Below are positions 41,828-42,399 of a DNA stretch of 42,399 bases, one piece after another. Every line of letters starts with the position of its first letter. The first letter of the stretch is position 1. The position numbers and the translations under genes were made by a program. Source of the DNA: an uncultured Wohlfahrtiimonas sp. GTDB lineage: Bacteria; Pseudomonadota; Gammaproteobacteria; Cardiobacteriales; Wohlfahrtiimonadaceae. The stretch lies in NCBI GenBank assembly GCA_947631095.1, contig CANRJX010000005.1, positions 1 through 42,399 on the forward strand, written 5' to 3'. The notes under the pieces are model-generated. The model was given only the letters and a program-made list of their open reading frames with translations. It was not told where the DNA came from and did not search any database.

Positions 41828-42399
41828 ATGAAAGTTATTAAAACCATTGCAGAAATGAGAGCTTATCGTTCTCAATTATCAGAAGTTGCATTAGTACCCA
41901 CGATGGGCAATTTACATGCAGGGCATTTAACATTAGTAGAAACAGCTCAGCAAAGATCAAAACATGTGATCGTTTCTATTTTTGTGAATCCTATTCAGTT
42001 TGGTCCAAATGAAGATTTCAGTAGCTATCCAAGAACCTTGGCAGAAGATTGTGCAAAATTAGAAGCTTTAGGTATTGATGCAGTATTTGCACCGAATGCT
42101 GAAGAAATGTATCCAAAAGGGCATCAATCTGTCCGTGTAGTTCCCTCAGACATTCAAAATGAATTATGTGGTGCGTCAAGAGAAGGGCATTTTAATGGCG
42201 TCGCAACAGTTGTGACAAAGTTATTTAATATTGTACAACCTAATATTGCATGTTTTGGTGAAAAAGATTTTCAGCAACTTTACATCATTAAAGAAATGGT
42301 TGAAGAATTAAATATGCCAATTGAAATTGTCCCGGTTGCAATTTGTAGAGAAGAATCAGGGTTAGCATTATCTAGTCGTAATGGTTATTTATTACCTGA
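41828..42399 (+). CDS. panC: Pantothenate synthetase, N-terminal part (cut by window end)
   Basis: The first 190 codons are present; the window ends two bases into codon 191 with the frame open. Visible motifs are [11 protein letters not shown] (His30 and His33, the HxGH nucleotidyl-transfer site), [25 protein letters not shown] and [12 protein letters not shown]. It joins pantoate and beta-alanine using ATP. It is in an operon with panB, the usual arrangement. Confidence 0.95.
   Translation, partial: MKVIKTIAEMRAYRSQLSEVALVPTMGNLHAGHLTLVETAQQRSKHVIVSIFVNPIQFGPNEDFSSYPRTLAEDCAKLEALGIDAVFAPNAEEMYPKGHQSVRVVPSDIQNELCGASREGHFNGVATVVTKLFNIVQPNIACFGEKDFQQLYIIKEMVEELNMPIEIVPVAICREESGLALSSRNGYLLP

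Noticed and set aside
1-42399. Mobile elements, CRISPR arrays, tRNA genes and dense DNA-uptake-type repeats
   Set aside because: I saw no transposase, integrase, direct-repeat array, tRNA cloverleaf or recurrent 9-12-mer beyond the shared AAAAAGCC/GGCTTTTT edges of terminators.

Overview
The window is a compact chromosomal segment from an AT-rich gammaproteobacterium (GC looks to be in the mid-30s percent, by eye). The pilMNOPQ-aroK-aroB-AAA/SPOR block, a surA-ksgA pair, proQ, rdgC, rlmD, typA and an MucD-type protease are all gammaproteobacterial. An AT-rich relative of the Cardiobacteriales or a similar lineage fits, but I cannot fix the genus. I see no rRNA, tRNA, insertion sequence, prophage or CRISPR array. 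No gene-free gap exceeds 200 bases.

Layout. 1-3.5 kb: the 3' end of a YgjV-like membrane protein, then a leftward surA-ksgA-ppx/gppA operon. 3.5-7.4 kb: a regulatory leader followed by rightward proQ-argS-SPOR protein-ssb. 7.5-14 kb: chaA-like antiporter, typA, a ydhR-like gene, rpsU, an Old Yellow Enzyme and an MucD-like protease, separated by tidy (often bidirectional) terminators. 14-19.5 kb: ybaK-like deacylase, rlmD, gph, rdgC, parE. 19.5-30 kb: the type IV pilus operon pilMNOPQ, then aroK-aroB-AAA/SPOR, a TetR regulator and the ABC-F protein Uup. 30-31.6 kb: an acetate/succinate CoA-transferase. 31.6-34.8 kb: leftward allD-allC-allE for ureide (purine) catabolism. 35-40 kb: two transport loci under amino-acid-type control. 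40-42.4 kb: a BASS/ACR3-like permease and panB-panC, with panC cut by the window edge.

Most interesting region. A metabolite:H+ symporter (MHS/MFS) gene at 36315-34975 (minus) is preceded by what looks like a complete classical attenuator. A 16-codon leader peptide carries six consecutive Tyr/Phe codons. It is followed by three mutually exclusive pairings and a GC-rich hairpin with a U run that ends just before the Shine-Dalgarno. About 650 bp away, on the plus strand, a TrpR-family repressor gene heads an operon with a COG2984/COG4120/COG1101-type (TrpXYZ-like) ABC transporter. Its promoter overlaps a palindrome closely resembling the E. coli trp operator. Together they suggest neighbouring aromatic amino acid (or precursor) uptake systems controlled by two different aromatic-sensing mechanisms. 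Substrates are inferred, not shown.

Two other regulatory structures stand out. A Shine-Dalgarno plus 11-codon aromatic-rich mini-ORF with a terminator lies in front of proQ. A 14-bp hairpin with a T tract overlaps the possible aroK start codons at the end of the pilus operon.
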